The notes: generated by a model from the letters alone, not told the origin. DNA of 64,000 nucleotides from Mangifera indica (GCF_011075055.1 NC_058149.1:6826449-6890448); one strand, 5' to 3'; positions 36,721 through 48,309 are shown, counted from the stretch's first letter. Translations and numbers: made by a program.

Positions 36721-37689
36721 ATACGAGGGAATTATTAGGCGTGAGCTTATGTCTCTCGTTGGCAGTAGATAAGGCGTTTTCTCCCCTTGTATTTGCCGCA
36801 ATTTTGCGACTAATAGCTTAGGGCGTTCATTGATAGTTCTAGGCTCAATTGAGCGAAAAGTTCATCCTTATTTCGAAATTTGATTCACTTGGAATGAATT
36901 CTAATATATAATTCATATAATTTCTGAATTTTGTTCTTCAATTCGAAGGTTTGATTCCTAAATTGAAAACCCTAAATTATAAATCAAATTTCAAACCCTA
37001 GTTGAAATAAACCTAATTGGATTTTCAATCAAACCCTAATTTCAAATCTTGATTTCAATTATTGAATTTAAATTCTATAATCTAATACATACTGCTGTGA
37101 TACCACATGTCATATTTATTTTGCACAAACTTAATAAAATAAATCCATTAACCCTAATTCCAAGACTTATGCACATCTTATAAAATAATGAATTAAAGTT
37201 TAGAGTTATAAGAATATCTAGATGATTATGTAATTTGAATTCACAAAGTTGCTAAGATTATCTATCGAGATCACCTTTCGATATGACTTGATCTTTTATT
37301 TTAGAAATCTCCCTGGATGAAAACTTTCAATGGGGCAAGCTATACTATAGTTATATTGTATCAGATTTTGGAATGGGGGTCTATCCAATATATGTAGTAG
37401 ATTAATTGACCTCTTATCAAAGTTTAATAAATCTCAATGCCCACACTTATATTGTCCACCCCAGATAATAATTTTTAAGTGTATTGAACTTATCTTTATT
37501 GATTATATAAGTCTATTTGTAAACTCTCATTAGACTATTCAATTATCCAATTTTATTAAACGAAAAATATAATTAATGTTAGCACACATCAGAAAATTTT
37601 TAACATGTGTTTGCTACTTGTTGAATATTTTAGAAATTGTTTTTAATAATTGATTTTTTTTGTGCTTGAACAATTTGCTTAATTCCCTT
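36721..37689. other. Non-coding sequence, possibly retrotransposon leader
   Basis: No open frame or gene is recognised. It contains repeated ccctaatt/aaaccctaa-type motifs (36960-37060), also found in retroelement leaders and promoters. No terminal repeats were found. Confidence 0.3.
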
Positions 37690-38173
37690 TAGAGGACATT
37701 TGGTTTGAGAAATATCTTATTGTTAAAATTCGAAGATTATCTTAAAAATACATTACTTTAAAAATTACTGAGTATAAATTATTATTATATTTGATAAAAG
37801 TTGATAAACTTAGGTAAGTATAAATAATTATTGTGTTGATAAAAGGTAAAAAAAGAGTATTAATATATTATTTTACTTAAATATACTTGAGTATAATTAT
37901 TCTAAAATATTTTTTATGTTATTTGTTATATTAATTACAAATAAGAATATTTTTACCTAAAAAAATTAATAAATAAGGATATAATTATAATAAAATAAAA
38001 ATTCTTTCAGTAATCTTTTAATACATAAACTAGATATGGTAATCAGAGTACCATTTATATTACTTATTACATTATTATTAATTTATTATTTATAAAACTA
38101 ATAAAATAATACAAATAATAAATAATATATTATTAGAATAATTTCTAATCTCCCTAATCAAACACCCCTTACC
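37690..38173. mobile_element. AT-rich MITE upstream of the TRS85 copy
   Basis: The left end near ggacatttggtttgag and the right end, read in reverse (ggggtgtttgattaggg), form an imperfect terminal inverted repeat. They enclose ~450 bp of almost pure A/T. This resembles small hAT-type MITEs. Target duplication is not clear. Confidence 0.5.
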
Positions 38174-38387
38174 GTTAAAGTTACCGGACACGATTAGATG
38201 AAAGATGGAAAACCAAAACTAGGCAAGCTGTGAATAGCAAACAATCCTTCTGCAACCAAACTTGGCATACACGAGTACAAAATAAAGTTACTCGTTTAGC
38301 TGTGCTAACTCTTTAATGTAACGGGCTCGGCCCTGTGATCTACCCATTTCGTTAAATATGCGGACTATTAAACTCAGTTAGCAGCTC

Positions 38388-38411
38388 GGCCCATTAACAC
38401 CGAAATGGGCT
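38388..38411 (+). promoter_or_regulatory. Site II-like motifs of the TRS85-copy promoter
   Basis: GGCCCA (38388-38393) and TGGGCT (38406-38411) lie about 150 bp before the ATG. Inverted TGGGCY motifs are typical of plant housekeeping promoters. Their presence indicates that the copy arose by DNA duplication that included the promoter. Confidence 0.45.
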
Positions 38412-38764
38412 TCACTGCTTTCCATTCCATGCCCTTCTCTTTAATCCTCCTGACTCCGTCTGACACCGGACGGTTAAGATCCGATTAACCAAATCTAATC
38501 AAATCTAATAAAATTTGTCGACGTTCTCACGCGCCGCGGCCAATCAAGTGGAAGAAGATGGTGGATCCAGCCACCACGCCGCTCGGCAAAATGCTTTTGG
38601 ACAAGATCACGCCCGTCGTCATGCTGCTCCTGCTCCTCTCGTTGAAGAATCTTGCCTCAAGAACGGCTTCTTTTTGCTCCAGATGCTCAACTGTTATGTA
38701 ACTTCACTAACATCGACGGTCAATTTCTCAATCCTCTGACCTCTCTCTTTATAAAATATTAATG

Positions 38765-39125
38765 TCAATGACTGGAACTTGAGATGTTTGCTTCTGTGAA
38801 ATTTGACGATATGGTGCCAGTACGGGCATTTGGCTTATCTATAAGAATTCGTATCTGTGTATTTATGTTTAACTGAGCTGAGCTTGGGGTGTTAGCATCT
38901 TTGAAAATTTAATGGCGTGGTGCCTGTACGGACATTGAACGTTATGTTTATGTGTGTATCAATTGAGTAGAATTTGCGTGTATGGACTTTGGGTCTTTGA
39001 ATTTGAGGGTGCAGTGCTTGCGTGGACATCGAGCTTATGTGTAGGTGTATTTATGTGTGTGCTTGCATGTCAGTTGCGTAGAATTTTAAGTTTTTGGATC
39101 TTTGATGGTGCAGTGCCGGTAAGGA
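38765..39125 (+). repeat. Four-unit ~100-bp degenerate tandem array covering the intron 1/exon 2 boundary
   Basis: The motif ggtgccagtacggg-like recurs at 38815, 38921, 39015 and 39114, spaced 106, 94 and 99 bp. Each is preceded by gaattt/ggatctttgaatttgatgg-like text and followed by acatt/cttatgtgtatttatgtg-like text. The fourth unit is the true exon 2 start (gcag|TGCCGGTAAGG). Confidence 0.75.
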
Positions 39126-39953
39126 CTGTGAGTGATAAACCCTACAGGCTACAAAAGTTAAAGTTACGATTGTTTTATGAGTCTGATATTCGGCAGCCAA
39201 ATTTAGAGGTATCGGTGTTCATTAAATTATCCATTTCGTAGCTTGAGGAAATTAATTTTATGAGTTGGCCTGATAGACAGTCCATGTATTCTTTATTTAT
39301 TGGGCAAAAATCAAAGCTAATATAGTGCAATAGTGTATAAATAAGGGATGCTTATTTGAAATGAAAGATGAATTAGGAGATAAGAGAGTGGAAATAGAAA
39401 GGGGCTATGAAAATATACTTGAAGCAATATTAGGTTTCCACATTCATGGGCATCTCTTATTATATTTTTATTTGGTAGGAAATAAACTATCAATGGAAGA
39501 CCTAAAACTCTTCAACCGAATCATCATTGTGGATGTTGAATAATATGAATGGAATACCCTACAGGTTACATAAGTTCAAGTTATGATTGTTTTATGAGTC
39601 TGATATTCAGCAGCCGAATATAGAGGTATTGGTGTTCATTAAATTATCCATTTCTTATCTTGAGGAAATTAATTTTATGAGTTGGCCTGATCAATAGTCA
39701 ATGCATTGTTTGTTTATTGGGCAAAAACAAAGCTAATCTAGTGCAATAGCATATAAATAAGGGATGCTTATTTGAGATGAAAGATGAATTAAGAGATAGA
39801 GAGTGCAAATAAGGGGCTATGAAAATATACTTGAAGCAATATTAGGTTTCAATAGTCGTGGGCATCTCCTATTATATTCTTATTTGGTAGGAAATGAACT
39901 AGCAGTTAAAGACTTAAAACTCTTCAACTGAATCATCATTGTGGATGTTGTTA
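39120..39953 (+). repeat. Tandem duplication (~415 bp) carrying TRS85 exon 2
   Basis: 39127-39543 and about 39549-39953 align from ataccctacaggttaca to cgaatcatcattgtggatgt. The second copy carries the exon as YRLHKFKL, stop, LFYESDIQQPNIE. The stop is TGA where the first copy has CGA. Confidence 0.9.
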
Positions 39954-40489
39954 ATGTTCTTTATCTGACAATGTTTTTTTGTAACCAAGGAGCGGCTGAA
40001 GCAAGTTATTGCCCAGGCTTGGGAGAAAGACCTTTCTGAATCATTTTTAGACCCTAATTAATAATGCAGTTGGTAGTGAGTAATATTATCAAATTATATT
40101 CTGTCTTTCTCTAATCATATTTGAGTGTATTTAGGGAGTGTTAGCTGATTGATTTGGTGGCTTTTTTCTGCAGGATCTGAATCTGAAAATTTTCCATCTT
40201 GGTTTCAGATCTTGAATTAAGAGCTCATACATATTGTGTCCTTTCAGACCATGAAGCTTTTGACCATCCTGTGGCATGTAAGCATTTGGAAATCTATTGA
40301 ATTCCTCTTTCTTCTTTCACATGTCCTACAATTTCTTTAACAGTTGTGATCCATTTCCTCCTAGGATGTTGTTTAGTCAAAATGATTCTTTGTCTTGGGT
40401 AAGTATTGTTTGGATGGGATCTTACATATTATTGTTCAAAATAATGTGCAGGTCTTCTGGTTGTTTCTTCTAAGGAAGAGCAGTTTTGA

Positions 40490-40672
40490 CTTGTGTGCAT
40501 ATGAACTATGGTTAAAAGTTTTGGAAAGTATGTTATCTTGTGATGATGTGTGAAAAGGGGATTGGATTTAATACAATTTCGTGTATTGAGGTAGAATCCT
40601 TAGTATGGTAATAGGCTTGACTGGTGTGCATATGAACATTGGTAAAGTTCTGGGAAGTATGCTGTTGGGTAG
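40490..40672 (+). repeat. Short direct duplication downstream of the pseudogene
   Basis: gtgtgcatatgaactatggt...ttggaaagtatg (from 40493) recurs as gtgtgcatatgaacattggt...tgggaagtatg (from about 40624), about 130 bp apart. Confidence 0.65.
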
Positions 40673-43373
40673 CTGGGCAACTCTTCTTCCAGCAGAACTC
40701 TTTGTCAGCCTCCTCAGAGTTCCAGACACTGCTTCACCTTAAATTTTCTTCTTAATAAACACAAACAGCAACACAAACACAAGCAACTCACAACAATGTA
40801 ACAGTAGAAATTGAGACAATTTCTGGAAATACGTATTTTTATTTGATTACTAATATAGTGGTCAAATTTATAATGGCTTTTCAATACAAATTCAAGCACC
40901 GCTACTTAGGATTTCAAATGTTCCAGATTACATAAAATTCTTAACGCAAAGCTAATATTTGCTAGGCAATTATAGAGGCTTGCATCTACCCCTCAGTCCC
41001 GCTTATTTTCTCTCCAAATGTCTGCTACTTTTCTCCTCCCTCTCTACTGCTTTTAAATCCCATAACAGCTACACTCTCTCCTGGATTGCCGTGTGCTCTC
41101 TCTAATTCTGGTTGTCCATACAAGTTAGGATTTGCCATATGCTCCTTTTCCTTGCTGCCTTGTGTCTTAGAGGACATTTTCTTCTTTTGCTTTTCTTCTT
41201 GTGGAAAAAGTAATTGAATGCAAATTAGGAGCAAATGTAATTGAATTAATTGTTCATTGGTTTGCATATTCTCAACCGAATGCATATTAGGAACTTAAGA
41301 TTGGGTAATCACACACACCTCAGATTTCTTGATTAGAACTAATCAGCATCTGGGTTATGAATTGAAATTCCTTGGTTGCATTTTTAATATTCTCTTTCAT
41401 TATATTTGTGAGGGATCTTTGAGGCATTATATGGAAATCAAGCTAAGAATGTATTAAGTATAAATTTGAGTTTATGCATATTTTTATCCTTGATTTATTC
41501 TAGGATGATCAAAGTTTAGTTTGGGGTAGTTATGTTGATTTTTAGGTATTTTATTTTGTTTATTTTATATAGATTTAAATGAGCTGTAATTAATAATTAA
41601 TTGACTAATTTCATTTTATTTTAGAATCAAGGGTAAATGAGGAATTTAACCAATCTAGATAGGTAAGGTATAGATTTGAAAAGAATAGTACTATACATAC
41701 AAATAAATTATACAAACTTATTCATTTAATTCAATGTGATAATATCTAATTGAGTGATTTCAAAATAAAAGAAAAATAAAATCACCTAATTATAAATTAT
41801 CATTTTAATTTATATATATAAATTAATAAGATTTATTTATAAATATAGTTTTATTTAGTTTTTAAATTATTATCTTAATTTATATATATAAAAATTAATA
41901 AAATTTGTTTATAAATATAATTTCATGATCCTTGGCAATAACGGGATTATATAATTAGGGAGGTAGAGTAATTTCTTCCCCTTGAAAAAACGACAAAACT
42001 AAGTTAATTTCCAAATATAACCCTAACAAAAACTCAATGAGTGAGATATCAGAACTATTAATTTACTAAATGAATTTACTCAATTTTGTGATTGTGAAGT
42101 AACATTGATACCAGCCGAAACATTGTGGGTATTGGGCCAACATGTCCCATTTAATGTGCGTTTATAATTTTATCAATTTCGTACTTTGTTGAAATTTTGT
42201 TTTGGAAAATGCAAACCAAATCATTAGATGTCGCATTCATTTGACAATTTAAAGACATCGCATTTTCATATTCTCTCAATTAATTCATAAAGCGAGTGAT
42301 ACCTTTCTTGCAAGTAGAGTAATCCAAATTCATTTATTTTCGCCTTTAATGAGAATTTGACTAAAAAAAAAAATCACGTCTCCGGTTTACCTGAAAAGAA
42401 AATTCATTGATAAAGAAAAAAATAAATATATTTTTGATTTATTCTTTTATTAGATTATTTTTTTTATTAATTTATCAATTTTTTTATATTAAATTATCTT
42501 TATAAATTTTGTATTATTATAAATATATCATAAAATATAATAAATATATAGACATAGAGAGAAAAATAAGAGAAAAATTATCTTTACGAAGAGAGAACGA
42601 AAATTCCCTATGATATTTATATCATGGATAGAAAAATGTTTTTCCTGAGAGGATGAAAACAAAGATTAATAAATTGGGTTCCTTTTCACCCATCTCTAAT
42701 TTTACCTTAATAGTGCACCACACACTTTATATATTTATTAAGGGCATTGATAACCCAATCTACACGTAAAGCTCTAAAGCATTTTGGAGTGCTTCATAAA
42801 GCAATTGGATTACTCAATGTTTTAGCCTTTTTACCTTTCACACAGTGACCAAAATTTTAGATGAAGATATCAATCATGAGAATTTGTACACAACAATAGT
42901 TTTCAAAAGGGTTTTTTTTTTTTTAATTTTTTTTTTATTTTTATCAATGCCATCAAAATTTGATCTATGACTTTGACTGTTTTATATAAGCATAAAAAGT
43001 TTAACCGGAGATACTGTTTGAGAATAGAGAAGATAGTAATTTGACCAAAAAGGCATTCCAAAATTTAAATTAAATAATTTGAATGGAGCTGTTTCTTCTT
43101 CACACTTCAAATCTGCAAGTAAGATATCGCATGTGATACACGATTCATTATGATGATTTGTTCAAAATTAATTATAATATAATGATTTAATTTCCCAAAA
43201 ATATTGCAAAAAAGTAATCCATTTTCTCATCACAAGAAGAATGTTAAGTAAAATTCCTCAAATGCATAATAATAAAAACATGTATGAAAAGGAGAGAAAA
43301 ATGCACTCATGTCTAGAAGCATATTAAGACTTTATGAATAAAATTGCATGAATGATGATATTAAGAAAGGAAT

Positions 43374-43397
<24 letters not shown>
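43374..43397. repeat. (TA)n microsatellite
   Basis: About 12 uninterrupted TA units, continuing into imperfect tttata repeats to about 43425. Confidence 0.95.
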
Positions 43398-43404
<7 letters not shown>

Positions 43405-44309
43405 TTATTTATATTTATGAATAAATACAACTTTATTGAGTCTGATATTGTTGGTACTCTGAAGCTTTGATTTGATTTGTTTTGAATGAGCTTTCCATAT
43501 ACTTTGAATTTAGCATTCTTCCTTTGGCAGCCGAGAAACTTTGGAGGCTTTCTTTTTATTTCTATAAAACTTGGGGAAATCACCCTTTCCGGTTGTTTGT
43601 AGATGCCTTTCTTGGAAGCTGCATTCAGCTAGGTTTCTTTTCTTTTCCCCTTTTTTTTTTTTTTTTTTTTAATTTCGAATTTAACAGTGACAAAACAATC
43701 TTGATGATTCTTTATATAGATTTTATTGAATAGCTTAGATTGAGTTTAGTTGAATTTAACAGTATCAACTACAAAGTTTTTAGTTATTCTTAATTGTTGG
43801 GTGTGGCTGTGGTAGCAGGGACTACCGTCTCCACTTGTCTGTCTATGGAAACTGAACTGAACTGATAAATGAGAGACTAATTAATTACAAACATGCCTCG
43901 TTCTTTATAAAAGTCATATTCTGCTGCTAGTAAGCTTTAATCCCAGTTTTTATTTTAGATGCAGTAAGTAAGAAACAAGAAAGAACCAAAAACAAAAGCA
44001 ACAAGAGAATAATAATAATGGTAAGGTAAAAATATTAAAAAGAAAAAGAGGAGGGGATGAAAGTAGTCAAAAAAGTTGCAAGTACTGAAAGTAGATCAGG
44101 AAATTCTTTCAGATGATGTTTTTTGGTCTACAAAAATAAGAGAGTTACATAAGCAAAGCATAATGTGAACATAATTGTGGGTTGTCGATGCACAAAACAA
44201 TAGATTTCTGATTTTAACATTTGCTTTATTTGTCTACAAAAAATTTTACCTTTGAAAGTGAGTTGTTGGAAATGAAATGAGACTAAGACAAAAGGTGATT
44301 GCAGATTTA

Positions 44310-44314
<5 letters not shown>

Positions 44315-44340
<26 letters not shown>

Positions 44341-44341
44341 A
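44315..44341. repeat. (GA)n microsatellite
   Basis: About 13 GA units. A shorter GA run is at about 44448-44462. GA tracts can bind plant BPC/GAGA factors. Confidence 0.95.
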
Positions 44342-44626
44342 AAAACAAAGCCAATAATGCTATGTAGGATAGCAGACAGGGGGTTGCTTTTTGGGTACTT
44401 GGGGAATAAAATGCTCTGTCTCTCTACGAGGAATAGGACTGGCGTGAAGAGAGAGAGAGAGACTTGTTTTTTCAGAAGTTAAATAAAATAAAATAAACCC
44501 ATATGGATTTAACAAAATTAATTTAATTTAACAACTTTCCTTTTTATCTCTCATCACATTCTTTCTCTGCTTTTCTCTTTACTACTTTTTTTGAATTTCT
44601 GCTGGCTTTGTCTGTCCATTCAAAGG

Positions 44627-44652
44627 CTCTCTCTCTCTCTCTCTCTCTCTCT
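44627..44652. repeat. (CT)n microsatellite
   Basis: 13 CT units, the complement of the GA tract about 290 bp to its left. Confidence 0.95.
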
Positions 44653-44926
44653 ATTGAGTCTGATCGTCAGAATTAAAAAAAAAAAATTGAATTGTAGGAC
44701 CCATTTCCACACCCTTTTTATAAATTACCATTTCCACTAATTAATTTACCATAAAGTTGTAATTACTGTTCGTAATTAAGATCATTCTGTTTTCATTTTG
44801 TCATTGTAGAAAGATTAAATTACACATCACAAGGGTAGATTGAAATCTTTCTTTTGCAGCTTTTCATCATCTTAATTGATAGGGCAGTGCATCATGCTAC
44901 TCCCAACAAAAAAATGATTTAAATAT

Positions 44927-45744
44927 GGCCAAAAAGCACAATTTGCCACCCAAGTTTTCATATGACGTTAAACTCATATTTATAGGCTTATTTATTGTTT
45001 GATTGAAGTTAAAATTTTTTATAAGAGATAGAGATAAAATTGTTATTTTATTAATATATTAAAAATATATAAAATTTATTAATTTCTCTTCTTAAATTTT
45101 AAAAATTAATAATTTTATCCCTATTTAAAGTTTTTTAATTTTGAAAATTTTTATTTTCTCTTCCAAATCTTAAAGTTTTTTTTTCTCCCCTTCGGTCATT
45201 ATCTTCGCCATTGACGACCTCCACTCTCCACCCTAAACTGATGGCCAATGCAAGAGAAGCTATCTAGAGATTTGCAGATCTCCTTGTCTCATTGTCAAAG
45301 AGAAGATTTGGAACTCTTCTCTTCGAAGACGAGACAAAGGGATTTATAGATCTCTTTGTCGTTAGATCTTTTTGTCTCCGATGAAGAGATTTGTTTTAGA
45401 TCTCTTCTCCTATATTGACCATAGGTTTCGGATGGAGAGGAGAGATCATTGATATCGGAGATGGTAGTTGGAGGAGTGAAGAGAAAAATTTAAAAGTTAA
45501 AAATGTGATTTTTTTTCAAACTTAAAAAACTTTAAATAGTGGTGAAGTTGTTAGTTTTTAAAACTTAAGAAAAAATATAATAAATTTATTTTTTTCATAT
45601 TATTAATAAAATAATGATTTTATCCCATTTATAACAGAAAACTTAACGATAATTGATTTATAGGTAAAATTTTAGATTTTTTAAACCCTAAAAATATAAT
45701 TTTAGAAGCACATCAAAACTTAAGTAGGAAGTAGTCCTTTGGCC
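44927..45744. mobile_element. Mutator-like inverted-repeat element
   Basis: 818 bp, left end ggccaaaaagcacaatttgc, right end (reverse complement) ggccaaaggactacttccta. The body has inverted halves around 45190-45500 (gatctctttgtc and its complement recur). It resembles 20029-20934 in its ends (acccaagttt inside the left end) and design. Flanks share TAAATAT only with an offset, so the target duplication is unproven. No coding capacity. Confidence 0.65.
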
Positions 45745-47999
45745 AAATAAATATTGAAACAAACCCTTTTTACAACATAATTATGATCAAAATCAAATTC
45801 TAGTTACACGTAAGAATGCTCTTTCGAGCGACATTGGATGATTAAAAAGATAGTTCAGCGAAACTGTGAAAGGGTTGAAATATAAAGCAATAGAGTGACT
45901 TCGGTCTTTAGTTAAAGGTGTAAAGTTTCCTAATCTTTTAAATACTAAGAAATAGCCCCCAAGGGTAGCTAACTGAGGGACAATACTCGGCAAACCAAAT
46001 AAGAGTATATAAGTTTGAAATGCACTAAACATATAACATAATCAAATTTTTTTATTTATCTAATACGATAATTATAAAACTGATCATTATTTAGAATTGA
46101 TTAGATTAAAAAGATAACTCGGTAATAGATGTAAAATTGATGGTTTGACCCAAAAAATGGTTTTTGTTTAAAAGAAAATAAGAACTACTCCACTAAACCA
46201 AAAATTATTTTTCAAATTTTAACTTAATTAAAATTTTTTATATAATGAAAAATGGATTAAAGGTGAATTATTCAATTTTCTTTTATGTTTAGGAATGCAT
46301 TTTTTGTTTTATCCTTGCATGAGTTAAGGCCTAGAGGTTTATCCTAAAAAAATTAGGTCAAGCGACAATTTTACACCCAAACTTTGATAAAACTTCATTT
46401 TTCCTCTTGTCAGTCACATCTCTTAATAATAATCATTCTGTGGAAGGGCAAAAAGGTCTTTTTCTATTTTTCATTCTCTCTTTTTTTTTTTTCCCATAAA
46501 ATCTTTATCTCTTCAGACACATAATCAGCGACCAAACATCAACAAATAAATACCAAAAGCACAAAAATATGATAGAAAAATTGATTAAAAATAACCAATT
46601 ACCTACTAATGTGCAATACAAGTCAACTCTTGTACAAAACTCATGGCATCGAAGTCTAATGGATCTTAAACTGTAACAAAATTTTATTTTCATTTATAAA
46701 AAATGAAACTTTTGTACTTTCTATACTTAGAAAAAAAAAAGTGTTGAGTTGGAATATTATTGGAAAAAGATTTAAAATTGATTAGCCATTAAAGTCAAAA
46801 GCAAAATTGAGAAATTACTTTTGATTCATGATAAATCTAATTCTTGTGATGGGGTGTCATAATTAGATCGTATAAGATTTGGATTGTAGTTTGTTTATTG
46901 TAATAGGAAGGATTAGAGATCTAGTAAAAGTAAAGTAGTTTTGTTGTTCTTGTTTTTGCGTTTGTTGTTGTAGGAAATGAAAAGTGGGGAGTCGAAATGA
47001 GTTCTTGATTTAAGGTGGAATTTCATCATTTCACTTCTTATGTTATTATTATTCATTTTGATTATTATTGAAACAAGCATAAATATCTCACGTGTGAATA
47101 TTAATATCTCTTAGTTTTCTAAATTAATCCATACATCTATGTCAACTTTGTTTGTGTCATTTGCTTGAAAACAAGAAACACACAATTTATTCTTCGTGAG
47201 GAATTAAAAAGCAAACTTTGTCTCAAACTTAAATAGTTTAAATTTGACGTTAAAAATTGATTATAATTGTTGTCACAATCCAATTAAGTATTATTATAAT
47301 CTTGTCTTACTAAACTTTTTCTACGTATACGAACACACTTGACCTCAGTGTTAGTGAGGACTTACTCTAAGTTTGATGTAGTTGAGATTACAATGTTATT
47401 CTTGGATCTAAGGGGAGACATTGTGGCCAAGAAAGTTGAAGGGCAAAGAAAGTAATTTGAGCTCACATTTAATTTCCTTTTATCATTAGATATTGATATT
47501 TAGATTTTGAATTTGATTGAGAGGTGGTGGTAGATTGGTATTGACGTTGATAGTTTGTTTGTAGATTGATTGAAGTGGCAAAGTATCGACTCCTCTTGGG
47601 TATTTTTGGAAGCTAAGAAGTGAATAGAAGAAAGAAAAAAATGAAAATAGAAAGGAAACAAATATAAAGTAATCAGAATGAAAATATAATTTGTTTGAAT
47701 TGTGTGGGGTGTAAGTGACATTAATCTTATTATATATAATATACACATAAATTGACAAAAATACCCTTTTTAACTTAAAATCTAACATATGATTTTGAAG
47801 AATGGGTTGAAAAATATACTTTTCAAATTTAATAGGTGAACAAAAGTATTTCATCAAAGTTGCGCGGGGTATTGTAGTTGGCCCAAAAATTATAATAAAG
47901 AACTGCAGTCCCAGACCCAAACCACAGGAAGAATTAAAATGTAAAATACAAAGCTGAATGGTATCTAAAAGTAAAAATAATTAAATAATCAAGAAGAAG
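45745..47999. other. Upstream region of the SMXL gene; no gene recognised
   Basis: AT-rich. Around 46350-46480 there is text (acaattttacacccaaactt) similar to the left end of the Mutator-like elements, without a matching right end. The open frame 47486-47920 (minus) has biased, low-complexity composition and no family motif. Confidence 0.4.
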
Positions 48000-48006
48000 T
48001 ATAAAG
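48000..48006 (+). promoter_or_regulatory. Probable TATA box of the SMXL gene
   Basis: tataaag lies about 310 bp before the start codon, ahead of a pyrimidine-rich stretch (48020-48120) typical of plant leaders. It would give a leader of about 280 nt without any upstream ATG. Confidence 0.45.
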
Positions 48007-48272
48007 AGGACGGACTGGTCTGGTCTTGTCTTTCTAAAACTCTCCTACTAAGTCTCAACTCTTAGCTTATCCTTCCAAAATCTCTCATCCCTTCAAATTT
48101 TCTCTGTGTTTCTTCTCCAAGTACAAAATTATCAAAGAGGAAGCTGCTCATCAGCTTTTTCTAACTTGAGTTTAATCAAAAGACGTGGGGTGGTGAAGGT
48201 GAAAGAGGAAATATTAGGGAAGAAATTAACAAGTACAAAGAAAGTTTGCTTACTGAAAGAGTGTTCCACAAA

Positions 48273-48296
48273 GGGGGGGTGGTGTGGGGGGGTGGG
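48273..48296 (+). promoter_or_regulatory. G-quadruplex-prone tract in the SMXL 5' leader
   Basis: G runs of 7 (48273-48279), 2, 7 (48286-48292) and 3 (48294-48296), separated by one- to three-base spacers, lie 13 nt before the ATG. Four GGG tracts with short loops can be chosen. In Arabidopsis, G-rich elements in SMXL4/5 leaders are reported to form an RNA G-quadruplex bound by the zinc-finger protein JULGI, which lowers translation and limits phloem formation. Function here is inferred from gene identity and position. Confidence 0.7.
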
Positions 48297-48309
48297 TTCT
48301 TTCTAAGTT

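Larger units (their letters stand above)
38558..40489 (+). pseudogene. TRS85/TRAPPC8 (TRAPPIII subunit) 5'-partial pseudogene
   Basis: The functional protein is a TRAPP tethering subunit acting in vesicle traffic and autophagy. Here only its N-terminal part is present, with introns. Exon 1 (38558-38718) reads MVDPATTPLGKMLLDKITPV, then shifts frame to LVEESCLKNG and again to CNFTNID. Exon 2 (39114-39208) reads VPVRTVSDKPYRLQKLKLRL and YESDIRQPNLE. A decayed second exon 2 is at about 39551-39625. Exon 3 (39981-40064) reads VTKERLKQVIAQAWEKDLSE but lacks an AG acceptor and ends in stops. Exon 4 (40174-40277) reads FPSWFQILN, stop, ELIHIV, frameshift, SDHEAFDHPVA. Exon 5 (40452-40489) reads LLVVSSKEEQF then stop. 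The rest of the family protein is absent. Two frameshifts in exon 1 alone rule out a normal product. Confidence 0.85.
40673..44926. other. Intergenic, AT-rich; no gene recognised
   Basis: No conserved protein text was found on either strand. Contents are poly-T tracts (42910-42945, 43650-43670), the microsatellites listed separately, and long A/T-rich stretches (41750-41930, 42400-42560). The small minus-strand frame at 41025-41285 has no recognised homologue. Confidence 0.5.

Noticed and set aside
38515..38739. 74-codon open frame as a new small gene
   Set aside because: It overlaps TRS85 exon 1 and merges two frames of the decayed exon; the true family start is the ATG at 38558.
41025..41285. 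86-codon minus-strand frame with a lysine-rich centre
   Set aside because: No recognised homologue or promoter; it could be chance in AT-rich DNA.
44280..44700. MicroRNA precursor between the GA and CT tracts
   Set aside because: I compared the stretch with several conserved plant microRNA sequences that I remember and saw no match; only the microsatellites are complementary.
47486..47920. 144-codon open frame on the minus strand upstream of SMXL
   Set aside because: Low-complexity, AT-driven composition rich in F, I, Y and S, no family motif, and the region behaves like ordinary intergenic DNA.
48106..48306. Possible upstream ORF of 66 codons in the SMXL leader
   Set aside because: The frame opens with GTG, not ATG, and no ATG exists between about 48007 and 48309, so no classical upstream ORF is supported.
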